This document shows positions 45,209-56,700 of a stretch of 64,000 bases of DNA, piece by piece; the first letter of the stretch is position 1; every line of letters begins with the position of its first letter. The notes beneath the pieces were generated by a model. That model made no database searches. It saw only the letters and a list, made by a program, of their open reading frames with translations, and was not told where the DNA came from. The stretch covers positions 16,866,823 through 16,930,822 of the forward strand of contig OX421497.1 in the NCBI GenBank assembly GCA_949126835.1, given 5' to 3'. The translations under genes were made by a program, and so were the position numbers. This DNA is from Anisus vortex (Eukaryota; Mollusca; Gastropoda; Planorbidae).

Positions 45209-46215
45209 CTTTTTTTTTCTCCTTGCGGTTGCACTCAAAGTTGGCACCTGTGCATTTGACGCGCTCGTGAGTTTGCGGTTAAAATTCTAACCACAGAAAG
45301 TGTGCGTCATGAGGGTTGAATGAGTTTTGTCTGACTCACTTCCCGCCAACGCACACAACTCAGTGCTTTCACATAGTGTACGTATTATTCTCATATACAT
45401 ACCATACGTTACGAACAACTTCAACAAATGAAGAACAACAAAAGCACAAGTAAAATAATGTATTTTATGACTTATAATAAAGCTAGTATTGCATTATACA
45501 GAGTGCTGTGGTCCTGAGTCATAGCGTTGGTTGCCTTTTCTAAGGCCTTAATCCTGGTTTTAGAAAACACTCCTGATTTCCATAAGGACTTTTGGTTCCG
45601 AAAGTTCAGGGGGGGGGGGGGGCGGCTCTAATAATCTTAGATTGGTACCTAACAAATGAATGAAAGTAGCATAAATGAGGGTTGGCACTTCTACAAGCCA
45701 CACTATCTCCTTGTCTATGGTGGCCACTGAAAAATAGTTGAAAAAGTAACCATCGTTTTGAGTGTGTGTTATTGTTGCCACTTTTTATACGAGAGAAATA
45801 TTTTCATCAATAATTAAAATATCCTTTCACAGTTTTCTTTCTTCTTCTTCTTCTATTAGCCTGTCTGTAGAGCTGTCTGCTCTCTTGCAGTCAGTGCCAG
45901 ACAAACATATTTACATGTCAGTTGTTCAATGCTGCTTTATACTGTGTTGGTAAAAGTAGAATGAGGGAAGAGCAGAGTCAGTTTTCTTTATAAAAATCCT
46001 TCTCCTCTATCTCCATAACAAGGTTAGCGGCGATTTGCTTAAACTTACAAGTTACCAAGACATTTCCCTAATAAGTGGCAATGCAATGAGTTATAACACA
46101 TGGGCGCTAAATAGATCGAACTTCCTTATATTTTGTCACATTAGCTTTAATTGGTCTAAATAAGTAAAATGTGTATAATGAAATAGTGTGACTCTTCCTA
46201 ATGAAGTTAAATTAA
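45207..46215. other. Non-coding DNA
   Basis: Poly-G at 45,610-45,621. No gene or recognised element. Confidence 0.5.
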
Positions 46216-46256
46216 AGAACCGTCGGATCGCTAGTCGAACGCGTTGCCGCTCGGTC
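46216..46256 (-). mobile_element. SINE-A tRNA head fragment
   Basis: The minus strand reads TGACCGAGCGGCAACGCGTT, the SINE-A head (compare GGCCGAGCGGCAGCGCGTT at 60,969). No body follows. Confidence 0.6.
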
Positions 46257-46326
46257 ACCAAGCTAAATTACATCCTTATTCGAACCTCAACCTTATTCCT
46301 AATCTCTAGTCCGAATCCTAATCTAC

Positions 46327-46356
46327 CCCTAACCCTAACCCTAACCCTAACCCTTA
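46327..46356. repeat. Interstitial telomere-like (CCCTAA)n
   Basis: Four perfect CCCTAA units followed by CCCTTA. This is the metazoan TTAGGG telomere motif on the complementary strand. CCTAATC-like degenerate words precede it from 46,260. It is too short to be a chromosome end. Confidence 0.85.
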
Positions 46357-46800
46357 GAGAGTAAACAAAGTTCAAGGTAATGTCTTTAAAAAAAATGTTT
46401 TAAAGCATTCATTCAGGTGTTCTCTGACTTGTTTCTTCCTCGTCTGAACTTAGCAGGAAATCCTTGGCAACCTGTTCACCTTTCCGTCATTCTCCAGGTG
46501 AGTTCAAGATCAGATGTAGACTACCTACGTGTGAGCTCAAAATGCCGCCACAAAAAAAAAAAGGAAGGGGGGAGGTAAAACAAAAAAAAAAGAAGTGCTG
46601 ATTCTTCTTTGTGTTGACTTAGCTCCCTTGGCTCTCTCTCAAATTTGTTCTGTCTGTTCTTTTTGTTTCAGTTGGTTATAATAGACAGGGGGAGGGGGGG
46701 GGGGATTGTAGGTGGGAGGAAGCAAGGAATAAACTTTGAATTATAAATAGAAAAAACATTTTTAGCCAAAATAAAACGAAATTCAGTAGGCTATATTTTA
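46357..46800. other. Non-coding DNA
   Basis: Includes a poly-G run at about 46,687-46,704. Nothing else recognised. Confidence 0.55.
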
Positions 46801-46805
46801 TAAAC

Positions 46806-46807
<2 letters not shown>

Positions 46808-46843
<36 letters not shown>

Positions 46844-46872
46844 AAAAAAGAGAGAGAGAAAGAGAATGATAA

Positions 46873-46904
<32 letters not shown>

Positions 46905-47030
46905 AGAGAGAGAGAAAGAGAGAGAGATAGAGAGAAAAAGAGAGAGAGAGAGAGAAAGAGAGAGAGATAGAGAGAAAAAGAGAGAGAGAGAGAAAGAGAG
47001 AGAGAGAAAGAGAGAGAGATAGAGAGAAAA

Positions 47031-47061
<31 letters not shown>

Positions 47062-47084
47062 AAGAGAGAGAGATAGAGAGAAAA

Positions 47085-47117
<33 letters not shown>

Positions 47118-47168
47118 AAGAGAGAGAGAGAAAGAGAGAGAGAGAAAGAGAGAGAGATAGAGAGAAAA

Positions 47169-47199
<31 letters not shown>

Positions 47200-47298
47200 A
47201 AGAGAGAGAGATAGAGAGAGAAAGAGAGAGAGAGAAAGAGAGAGAGATAGAGAGAAAAAGAGAGAGAGAGAGAGAAAGAGAGAGAGATAGAGAGAAAA

Positions 47299-47329
<31 letters not shown>

Positions 47330-47584
47330 AAGAGAGAGAGATAGAGAGAAAAAAAAAGAGAGAGAGAAAGAGAGAGAGATAGAGAGAAAAAGAGAGAGAG
47401 AGAGAGAAAGAGAGAGAGATAGAGAGAAAAAGAGAGAGAGAGAGAGAAAGAGAGAAAGAGAGAGAGAGAAAGAGAATGATAAAGAGAGAGACAGAGAGAA
47501 AGAGAGAGAGATAGAGAGAAAAAGAGAGAGAGAGAGAGAAAGAGAGAAAGAGAGAGAGAGAAAGAGAATGATAAAGAGAGAGAC

Positions 47585-47621
<37 letters not shown>

Positions 47622-47663
47622 AAAAGAGAGAGAGAGAGAAAAAGAGAGAGAGAGAGAGAGAGC
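46808..47663. repeat. GA-rich purine array, ~850 bp
   Basis: Almost pure A/G on the plus strand, with blocks such as AGAGAGAGATAGAGAG and AAAAAGAGAGAG recurring irregularly, and ATGATAAAG interruptions at about 46,866, 47,475 and 47,568. The two 320-350-codon minus-strand frames (L/S/F only) are artefacts of the absence of stops in CT repeats. Confidence 0.95.
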
Positions 47664-47915
47664 TGGAGGTAATTAAAAAAAAGTCGAAAAAATGAAACGG
47701 CGAATAAAGAAAAAATTCTTGAAGACAAAGAAAGTCCAGAAAAATATAAAAAATTTGTTTCAATATAATGACTAATACAAATAAATGTACAGAAATGGTG
47801 TTTAAACTTAAGCCCTTACATTGAAGTCTTTAACAAACTACATATGCTTTATAAATGTAGTTAATTAAAATGATTATTTTATGATATGTAGTTGTTAAAC
47901 ACAATCATGGTGAGG
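47664..47915. other. AT-rich non-coding DNA
   Basis: Nothing recognised. Confidence 0.5.
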
Positions 47916-47917
47916 TA

Positions 47918-48020
47918 AAGTAAGATGGCTGGGCATTGTCATGGCCACAATCCCCTAGTATGCAGTGGCTACAGCTAATTCTCCATCAGGTTGCTCCGAC
48001 GGGATACTTCACTTGATTGA
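47918..48020 (+). mobile_element. SINE-A 3' portion
   Basis: Core TGGCTGGGCATTGTCATGGC, ACAATCCCCTAGTATGCAGT and the terminal CTCCGACGGGATACTTC block; the tRNA head is missing. Confidence 0.7.
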
Positions 48021-48179
48021 ATGTTTTGACTGTACGGAAAGAGGGGAAAATTATAAAGATTGTTTCAAAGTTATATAATCACCAACAGAGAAACAAACAA
48101 CACCTGGAGGTAGATTTCTGAAGAACAGTTCCAGAATTAATGTGGATGTAAGATGTGGAAACTAATCTCTACATTTAGT

Positions 48180-49000
48180 GCCTGATCTTCTTCATATTAC
48201 TGTGGATACCCCGTTAGGACCGAGGAAAGAGTCCACAATTAAACTAAACATAAAATAAAAAACATCACAAACAACAATTATATACAGATGACAGAGTGTC
48301 ACTTTAGAATTTTAGACCAGCCCTTCAGTGACGATTTGAAAGTCGGCTTAGTAGGGGCAGTGATGGAGGCCTGATCCAGGGAGTTCCACAGCCTAATGGC
48401 TGACGGAAAAAAAGAATATTTGTAGAAGTTGGTTCGTGCGTGTGGGACATGCAGCTTGAGCGGATGGCCTCGGATAGAGCGGGTCACCTGTTGGATTCGA
48501 CTTGGCTGCGTGGACATTTCCACGTGGCGGTTCATGATCTTGTAAATAGTGGAGGCTTTGTTTATCGCTCTGCGGTGTTGTAGGGGCTCCAGTTCGTGTT
48601 TGGCCACCAAAGCATAAGCGCTTGTTTGAAGGCCGTAGTCCTGTAAGATACGACGTGCCGCTCGACGTTGGGTCATCTCCAGCTTAGATATCATATCAGG
48701 TGTTTTTGATGAGATCCCATACAGTCGATGCGTACTCCAGGATGGGACGAGCTAAACTTTTATAACAATGCGTCTGGATCCTGGTGGAGCATCCCTCAAG
48801 GTTCCTATGGACGAATGTGCAGGCTTTATTTGCTTTGGCAGCAATAGATTGGATATTTGTGCCCCAGTGGAGTTTTTCTGTGATGTTCACTCCAAGGTAC
48901 TTGGCATCTGAAACCCCGTTGGCGCATTGGGCAACTTTTGCTGTTTCCGTAACCGGCTTGTTTTTCCAGGACAGAGTGGTTAACCCTGTGCCAAACCCAA
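48180..49000 (-). pseudogene. LINE reverse-transcriptase C-terminus and 3' UTR, broken (family 4)
   Basis: The longest retrotransposon remnant here. Minus strand, upstream to downstream: a frame to 48,696 containing SDAKYLGVNITEKLHWGTN, KANKACTFVHRNLEG and RPILEYASTVWD; then a frame from 48,694 to 48,299 starting MISKLEMTQRRAARRILQDY and including SFFPSAIRLWNSLDQASIT near its end. This is the region after the polymerase core of CR1/jockey-type LINE ORF2 (YLGV...L.W..., RP.LEYASxVWDP, LE.vQRRAAR). The two frames are separated by a small frameshift just after TVWD and by what looks like a 5-bp TGATA duplication close to 48,690. The upstream RT palm and endonuclease are absent. The 3' UTR (48,180-48,298) has a GTGGA/TCCAC stem and a GAAGAAG-like terminus shared with 16.88-17.10 kb. 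Endonuclease-type and clade cannot be read from this part alone. Confidence 0.88.
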
Positions 49001-49478
49001 GACCTGGAGGACCAGAGTACTAACTTTAGTCTGACACCTGCCCGCGCAGACCGTCCCAGCTTGGTTGAATGCTGGTATAAGCTTAGTTCTGGGGGTTGTC
49101 AAGGTACGCAAGCTGCCAAGGCCTGGTACCGATGTTGGAAGTTTAGTTTTCTTAAACAAGTGAATCTCTTAAAAGGACATGGAGGAGACGCCATTAGGTC
49201 ACGAGGATTCCTAAAGTTGTGTTTGGCAGTCTGAAATTCGAGAGCCGATCTATTCACTTAATCAAGGGAAGTTCAACTCTATAATCACCAAGCATGATGG
49301 GGAAAAGACTTTTGATTGGTTTGAGTGGAAGTGTGGCGGTAATACAAGTATATAGCTTCCTATGTGTCAAAGCACTGCACTGATGGTTGGATAAGTAGTA
49401 TGAGTAACAGCATTGGAAATATTAACGGTCTATGATGTTGTAATATTAAAACAATGGTTTTGTATAGTGACATTAGAG
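49001..49478. other. Non-coding DNA
   Basis: Nothing recognised with confidence; the first 20-30 bp could be further LINE sequence. Confidence 0.45.
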
Positions 49479-49479
49479 A

Positions 49480-49595
49480 AAAGTAAAAGAGACTGGGTAT
49501 AGTGCTAGCCACACAATCTCCTAGTAAGCAGTAGCCAATAATACTTGTCGACGCTGCTTCAAATGCCCTATGGTCAACTTGGTCTTAATTGAATA
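49480..49595 (+). mobile_element. SINE-A 3' portion, decayed
   Basis: AAAAGAGACTGGGTATAGTG, CACACAATCTCCTAGTAAGC and a GTCGACGCTGCTTCAAATGC block in SINE-A order; head missing. Confidence 0.6.
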
Positions 49596-49599
49596 CATT

Positions 49600-51190
49600 T
49601 TAACTAAGTTTAGTGAACAACTACGAGCGAGACAAACATAATCGTGACCCTAAATTTAACCCCTGACCTCCAACTTTAACCCCTAACTATTTTTCTTTAA
49701 AAAATTAGGATTATATGGAAACAGTGTCCTAGGTCTACTTTGAGTAATACTACTACTTGTATTATATCAATGCATGTAAATAGACATAGCATGGCATCTT
49801 TACACTAAAAGCGTTGTTTACAACAGAATATAGATCATGACAGAACGCACGACCTCGTTTTGAAATTTCTCCGGAAATAGCTGCCATTAAAGATCTGCTT
49901 TGGTTATAAATACATTTATTACGCAGATAAAAGAAAAAGATAAGAAACAAAAAAGAATTACCATTAAAATTATGAAGTAAATTGAAAAACGAAATTTTTT
50001 CAAACTTTTTTTTATCATAGAAGTAATACTTTGTAATGCACTACAAATCTATTTATAATGTAAAGCATATTTCTTTGAATGAACGCACGGAGATTTCCAA
50101 ATTCGTTTCTAAAACCCACGCCTACTTTTTGTTATAAATATTCTGATACTTGGTTAGATCTTTTTCAACTGCAGATCAGTTTAGTTTCTAACAGCGAACA
50201 AAATATATACTAAAGTTTCTTTCTTCCATAAATTACAGCAACTATAACACACACACAAAGTAGGTCCACCAATAATGATGATAATAAACCAAAAAAAAAA
50301 AAAATGCCTGCACGCTTGAGTATCTGTCCCCGTGTGGTAAGTGCAATTATTGTGGTTTAGGGTGAGGTGAGGGTTTGAAACCCACGCGCACAAAATCTGT
50401 ACAAGCTGAGCGACCGTCTTTGTGTTAACAGTGATATTTGATGAGTCAGCTCTTTTTTTTTGTAGCACTTCCACTTTAGAGATTCTTTAAAAAACATAAG
50501 AAGAAGAAAAAATTATAACATAAAAAAAATTACTTTTAAGAATAATGCAGAAAAGAAGGAGGTTGAGAAGAAGGGGAGGGGGGGGGGAGTCAGCTGATTT
50601 TTAAGAATACCTCAGCCTGCAGATAGGTATGATGTATTAATATTTACCGCGACCGTCTAAACAGAAGGAGTTTTGTTTTTCAATTAAACGAATTAAGCTT
50701 ATATCTGGTAGGCTAGATTTTATTATATGCTACAAATGCATCAATGTTTTCTTAACAAGTTTACTCTCTAATCATTTTTTTTTAAAGTTATTACATTACT
50801 GCAAATGTAACCAAGTAGATTTAATTCTGAGCATACCACGCATCCTAAACCCAATTCCGAAATACAGTCATTGGACTATCATCTTCTCTCAATCATAACT
50901 TTATAATAACAAACTTAACTATAACCCTAATCCGAAAAGGCAATCCTAATCTTATTCCCAAACCCACCAATCATGATATTCCGAACCTTAAAATAATATT
51001 TTTAAAACTTTAACCATTTCTATAATCATAAACCAAAACCCCCAAACCAACCCTTACTATAACACTAATCCCTAAACCCAAACCGTTAACCTAGCCATTT
51101 ACATTTTTTAAAAATCCGTTTGAATTTATTTTTTTTAAGTCTATAGAATATTTGTACTGGATGTAATTAAGAAAATGCTAATGACAATTA
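49600..51190. other. Non-coding DNA with decayed repeats
   Basis: No gene. CCTAATCC-like degenerate words at 50,840-51,090 resemble the lead-in to the telomere-like tract at 46.3 kb. At 50,360-50,420 the minus strand has a GGGTTTCAAACCC B-box-like word; SINE origin possible. Poly-G at 50,578. Confidence 0.5.
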
Positions 51191-51199
51191 AATCACAAA

Positions 51200-51900
51200 A
51201 AAAAGTTTTTTTTCTTAATCAGAAATCAATTCACCAATAAAGTGAAAACTCTTCAACTCGTTGCAAGACAGAGTCCACAGAGTCCGCAGAGTCCACAGAG
51301 TCCGACAAAGATCTTTTTGTCCCAATAACTCTACCATATGTAGGATATTCTGAAAAAACAAAACAAAAAAAGTACGAAAAAGTTCTGTTGGATATTTGAA
51401 AGTTTCTTGTGTCGAATATCTGGAGGCCTGTATACTTTTTTCTAAGCGATTTCTTTTGGCGGATATAAAAAGCAGACGTGGGGGAGGAGACGGGGGGCGT
51501 AAATGGGAGAAGGGGAAGGGGGGAAAAGGGAACAGGAAAAAGCTCACACACGAATTGCTCTGATTTCCTCCCAGTGTCCTAGTAAACTCACGCTTTAGTA
51601 CACGCCCACACAGTTTGCTCCTGGAAATGCAGACATGGGGTTAAGGGGGAGCGGGAAGGCCGCAATATGAAGAAAGAGAGAGATAGAGAGAAAGAAGAAG
51701 GAAAGCAGGGAGGAGGGAAAGTGGCTGGTGTTGTGGGGAGGGGGAGGGGGGAGGAGGCTGAGAGGGCAACGAGGTTAAAAGAACGAAGGTCATCAGAGAT
51801 GAGGATTCCAGACTACGACAGCACGACTTCCTCCCGCCGTGAACTCTGAACTCTGTGGTAAAGGTTCAATCTATGGTTTCTCTTGTACATGTCAAGATTT
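51200..51900. other. Purine-skewed non-coding DNA
   Basis: GGGA/GAGA-rich in 51,480-51,540 and 51,670-51,790, with small AGTCCACAG/AGTCCGCAG repeats at 51,269-51,302. Short frames here are composition-driven. Confidence 0.55.
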
Positions 51901-51904
51901 AGAA

Positions 51905-52288
51905 ATAGGCATAGGGGACCACTGTATAGGCAACTGATTGATTTAGGCATACGGGACGACTGTATAGGCAACTGATTGATTTAGGCATAGGGGACCTCTG
52001 TATATGCAACTGATTGATTTAGGCATAGGGGACGACTGTATAGGCAACTAATTGATTTAGGCATAGGGGACGACTGTATATGCAACTGATTGATTTAGGC
52101 ATTCGGGACGACTGTATAGGCAACTGATTGAATTAGGCATACGGGACCTCTGTATATGCAACTGATTGATTTAGGCATAACGGAGGACTGTGTAAGCAAC
52201 TGATTGATTTAGGCATACGGGACGACTGTATATGCAACTGATTGAATTAGGCATAGGGGACCTCTGTATATGCAACTGATTGATTTAC
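51905..52288. repeat. 38-bp minisatellite, ten copies
   Basis: TTTAGGCATAGGGGACGACT units; GCATAGGGG/GCATACGGG and GTATAGGC/GTATATGC variants alternate. No length change. Confidence 0.93.
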
Positions 52289-52289
52289 A

Positions 52290-53230
52290 TTTGATTTAAA
52301 TGATAATAGAATGTTTTTTCAATGTATAGAACACCGTTTTAACTATTTAATACTTTTAACTGGTACGCATTTTATATTCTCATTATACTTATAACATGTA
52401 ACAAAGATGTAGAGACTATAACTGTGTACAGGTTTGAAATTACTAGCCTGGTGGTAATTAATCAAAGGCCAACTCACCGTCAAGTCTTCGTAATTTTGAT
52501 AAGATCAAAGAATAGTAGCCATTCTTTAGATTATAATATATGCTACAGTCGCTTTCAGTTTGCTAACCGGTTTGTGTATATATTATGAAAATTTAGTCAT
52601 TAGTACTGGACCTTGTAGATTGAGATCCGAGTCAGACGATAAAATTGGAGTATGCTCTTGGCTCTCCCCGCCTCTTCTTTGCGAACTGAATTGTCTAATT
52701 TGATCATCTTAATCATTACCTTTCCTTTTTTTGTTCCCTTAAAGAAATAATAATTTTCAAGAAAGTTATACAGAGATAATATATAAATTATCATTCACAA
52801 TTTTTTTTTTAAAGAATGTAATTTTTGTTTTTGTATGTAATTTAATAATAATATATGATCGTCTTATGGCATTCTACATTATTATACATCTAACTAGGGC
52901 TACCCATTGAAATGTTTTTAGTACACGCTTCATCATTGTATTGACTAGCAGTGTCAGTGCTGAGTTTTTTTTTTTAAACTTATCTCTTTATAATAAATAT
53001 ACACTTGGTCTAGTATATAAAGTTATTCAGAAAATGAGATAAATATAATAATTTCAAACTTCAAAATGTATTATATTATTAATCTAAGTTTTATATTTGA
53101 CATTTTTTTCTAAATCAAATATTCGTTTTGCAATAGTTTTAGGTGAAATAGTGCAGTAGTTCAGAATCAGACTGATATTAGCCCCTTTTCATGCCAATAC
53201 CCCCTACTAAAATACTGATGAGTCGACCCC
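52290..53230. other. AT-rich non-coding DNA
   Basis: Nothing recognised. Confidence 0.55.
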
Positions 53231-53234
53231 TCCT

Positions 53235-53425
53235 ACCCCCAGGCCAGCACAATGCCCAGCCGCCTTTACTTTATCCCAACTAGTGTCAGGTACCCATCAG
53301 AGCTGGGTAGACTCAGGGTCACCCTCAAGTCCCGGTAAAAAAAATCCTAGCCCGCACCAGGATTTAAACCCAGATCTTTGCATCGTCGGTCGAACGCGCT
53401 GCCTCTCGGTCATCATGCCCCAAGT
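53235..53425 (-). mobile_element. SINE-A copy lacking 3' end
   Basis: Minus strand: head TGACCGAGAGGCAGCGCGTT, mutated B box GGGTTTAAATCC, GTCTACCCAGCTCTGATGGG and core AAAGGCGGCTGGGCATTGTG. The terminal block is missing, giving a truncated copy of about 190 bp. Confidence 0.8.
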
Positions 53426-53783
53426 AACAAGTGTTTAAATCCAGATAAAAAATAACGCCAACAATTGTTTACTGGAACTGTTGACTGTATCCGAGTTCTG
53501 GTGGATAATAGTGGATACTAAAGTTAATTTTTAGACGATTACCACAAAAAAAAATGTTTATGTAGATATTTTGTTTCGGTAACGATTTCTGTCACTTTTA
53601 GGCTATCTGTTGTCACAATCATGATACATCGGAATGTCACCTTTTCAAATGGTGGATAGGTGTTTAGACCCCCCTTTCCCCCCCCCCTCCCGCGGTGAAT
53701 GGGGTGTGGGGGGTAAAAGGGGTATGGGTAGCTTGCAGGTCTATGTGGCACAGGAGGCATTTGATTATTGATTAGTACACTCC

Positions 53784-53786
<3 letters not shown>

Positions 53787-53838
<52 letters not shown>

Positions 53839-53840
53839 AA
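53787..53840. repeat. GA dinucleotide tract
   Basis: (GA)n on the plus strand. Confidence 0.93.
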
Positions 53841-55055
53841 TGAAATGATTTGATGAAAATGATGAAAATAAAAACGACCAACTCGTAGTACTAGTCTACA
53901 ATATGTGAGACCCACCCCCAGAGTTCCGCAATGATTAACAGCGGAAATATTTGCAAGTGCTATACCCAAGGTTTTGGTGACGGGCTAGCTATGAGGAATG
54001 TTGATGATAGCTCAATTAAATGAACACGACATAGTTTCAGAACTCAATTGCTTGTTTCAGTGACATGTGGAACACCGAGGCGCTACAGTATTGTTCATAG
54101 CCTTAACGTTGTACAGATGTATATTTCATGAAATACGAGATTTAAACTGAATAATGTTTTTTTTTCTTTTTAAAAAACATGTTTAACTTATCAAGTTTAT
54201 TGAAATCCCTTAGAAGCACCCAAATCACAGATCTAACATTACAATCCTACAATCCAGCATGCAGGACGAGCTTTGCTGACTAAAAGCCAAGTTTTCTGAA
54301 GACGATTACATTGATCTAAGATGATGAGTCGCAACCCGGTACCGGGCCACACAAAAAAAAAAGAAAGAAAGGCATAAAGGACGACAAGCTCAAAATCAAG
54401 ATCATATTTTGAAGTTATTAAGAAACAGTATCAAGTTTCTTATAAATAATTTATTGCTACGTTAGCCTCAATCCATTGATGCATGTGAAAATGCTATATT
54501 TACAGATTACATATTAACATATTTACATATTAAAAACCTACTAGTTTTATATGTTCGTCGAAATAGTGGCAAGACCGACAATCGGTTTTAATATCAATAA
54601 ACTGTTGTTATTGTTGTTTTGGTTTAAATATTTTATTGTCTTTTTTTATATTTCTATCACTAATATGTTAAATAATGTTATTTAAACCTGCTTCTTTTTC
54701 ACCCTTCATCGCGCTGGTAATAATAAAATACAAATTTTCATTGAATATAATATAAACTAAATAAAAACATTTTTTTTTTATCTACTAGTAAATGACAAAA
54801 AGACCTTAAAAGGAAAAACACTAAAAAAACTGATTTTTGATGATTGAGTCTGAAAATTTCATAGATTGTGTTGTCATCGGGAGCAAGTCTCTGTGCAAGT
54901 TTCAGCTCGATATAATGACGGAAATTAGGTCAAGTTATTTGTCGTGCTGCAGTAGTGCATAAAACCATAAAAATTGATAATTTGCAGATTTCCTACTGTG
55001 ATTCTTACAACCTACGTGTTGTATGATAAAATTTTCTCTAAACATTCTTCCATTC
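53841..55055. other. AT-rich non-coding DNA
   Basis: No gene. A perfect 12-bp palindrome CCCGGTACCGGG lies at 54,335-54,346. Confidence 0.5.
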
Positions 55056-55060
55056 ATCTT

Positions 55061-55725
55061 CCTCATACCCCTTCCACCGTCCTCATACCCTCCACCGTCC
55101 TCATACCCTTCACGTTCCTCATACCCTCCACGTTCCTCATACCCCTTCCACCTTCCTCATACCCCTTCCACCTTCCTCATACCCTTCCACCTTCCTCATA
55201 CCCTCCACCGTCATCATACCCCTTCCACCTTCCTCATACCCCTTCCACCGTCCTCATACCCTCCACCGTCCTCATACCCCTTCCACCTTCCTCATACCCC
55301 TTCCACCTTCCTCATACCCCTTCCACCTTCCTCATACCCCTTCCACCTTCCTCATACCCCTTCCACCTTCCTCATACCCTCCACCGTCCTCATACCCCTT
55401 CCACCTTCCTCATACCCCTTCCACCTTCCTCATACCCCTTCCACCTTCCTCATACCCCTTCCACCTTCCACATACCCCTTCCACCTTCCTCATACCCCTT
55501 CCACCTTCCTCATACCCCTTCCACCTTCCTCATACCCTCCACCGTCCTCATACCCCTTCCACCGTCCTCATACCCTCCACCGTCCTCATACCCCTTCCAC
55601 CTTCCTCATACCCCTTCCACCTTCCTCATACCCTCCACGTTCCTCATACCCCTTCCACCTTCCTCATACCCCTTCCACCGTCCTCATACCCCTTCCACCT
55701 TCCTCATACCTCTTCCACCAACCGC
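55061..55725. repeat. 18/20-bp pyrimidine-rich minisatellite, ~34 copies
   Basis: Two unit types interspersed: a 20-bp CATACCCCTTCCACCTTCCT and an 18-bp CATACCCTCCACCGTCCT, plus mixed forms. Because the lengths differ, the peptide frame switches (P/S/T/H-rich strings), and overlapping ORFs of 249-264 codons are artefacts. Confidence 0.93.
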
Positions 55726-55919
55726 AAACCTTTTATCTGACTGTCTACGATTCTCGCAGCCAATGTAATTAAAACAAAATATACCACGGCGCCAACAATA
55801 TGAAGTTTGGTGTGGCTTTTGTTGCAGAAGTGAACTTTTCTGCTTGCAACATAGCTGACCTATTCAACTATGTGCACCTTTTTTTAGTTGTTTTTTTTTT
55901 CTCTGGCTTGTCTCATTTT

Positions 55920-55921
<2 letters not shown>

Positions 55922-55987
<66 letters not shown>
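55922..55987. repeat. CT dinucleotide tract
   Basis: Pure (CT)n of about 65 bp. Confidence 0.95.
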
Positions 55988-55989
<2 letters not shown>

Positions 55990-56019
55990 GCAATACTTTT
56001 ACTGTACCTGTATGTAATT

Positions 56020-56340
56020 TGAAACATGACGTCACTCTTGTATTTGACCTTGACCCCTCACACGTCTGCCGCCCAAAGTTAAAAGCGGAGCCTGATTGCA
56101 TTTAATGACCTCAATTATTGTTTGTTTCATTCCAAATTGCTTGTGTACTTTGTTGTTCTTATGTGTGTGTGTTTATTATTTTCCTATGTTTAAATCTACA
56201 AAGCAAAACTTTCTACCATTAAAGTAGGACTACCTATGAATAAGTCTGTGCACTTGTTTTATAGGCACTCGTCTGCCTCTCTCTCTCTCTTCCTTGGAGG
56301 CAAAAGACCACCACCCACCTTTCGTGACGTCACATATCTC
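56020..56340. promoter_or_regulatory. Candidate regulatory patch with two CRE palindromes
   Basis: Perfect TGACGTCA words at 56,027-56,034 and 56,325-56,332, and adjacent TGACCT/TGACCC half-sites at 56,045-56,056 on the plus strand. These match CREB/ATF and nuclear-receptor consensus words, but no promoter or gene is visible nearby, and such 8-mers occur elsewhere by chance (for example 58,792). Confidence 0.2.
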
Positions 56341-56700
56341 GCAGGTTGATTTACTTTAAGAACTATCAGTGTCAATAAAATAAAACAAAAACAAATTGTC
56401 GACAGAGAAAATATTTAGTCAAACTTTGTCACTAGACCAATAATTAGGGCAGCAGTTAACATGGCTATTTCGTGACCCGGATATTTTTATACTGTCTACT
56501 TTGCAACGCACTAAATTTGATATCGCCCTAAACTAACGTATTTATATGTTACATATTTCAGACAGGAATTAGGCCTTCTAGTAATAAGTAAATTACTACC
56601 AACAATTTTCCAGAGTAGTGGCGTCTATATTCGAGGAGTGCAATTAAGCTCGAGTTTTCAAAATCACAGAAAACATACTGTGAAAAGACTATCTCTAGTC

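Noticed and set aside
46676..47763. Two minus-strand ORFs of 321-350 codons
   Set aside because: They consist only of L, S and F and arise because CT repeats contain no stop codon in any frame.
54974..55772. Overlapping P/H/S/T-rich ORFs of 249-264 codons
   Set aside because: 18/20-bp minisatellite; overlapping frames carry the same peptide because the frame switches between unit types.
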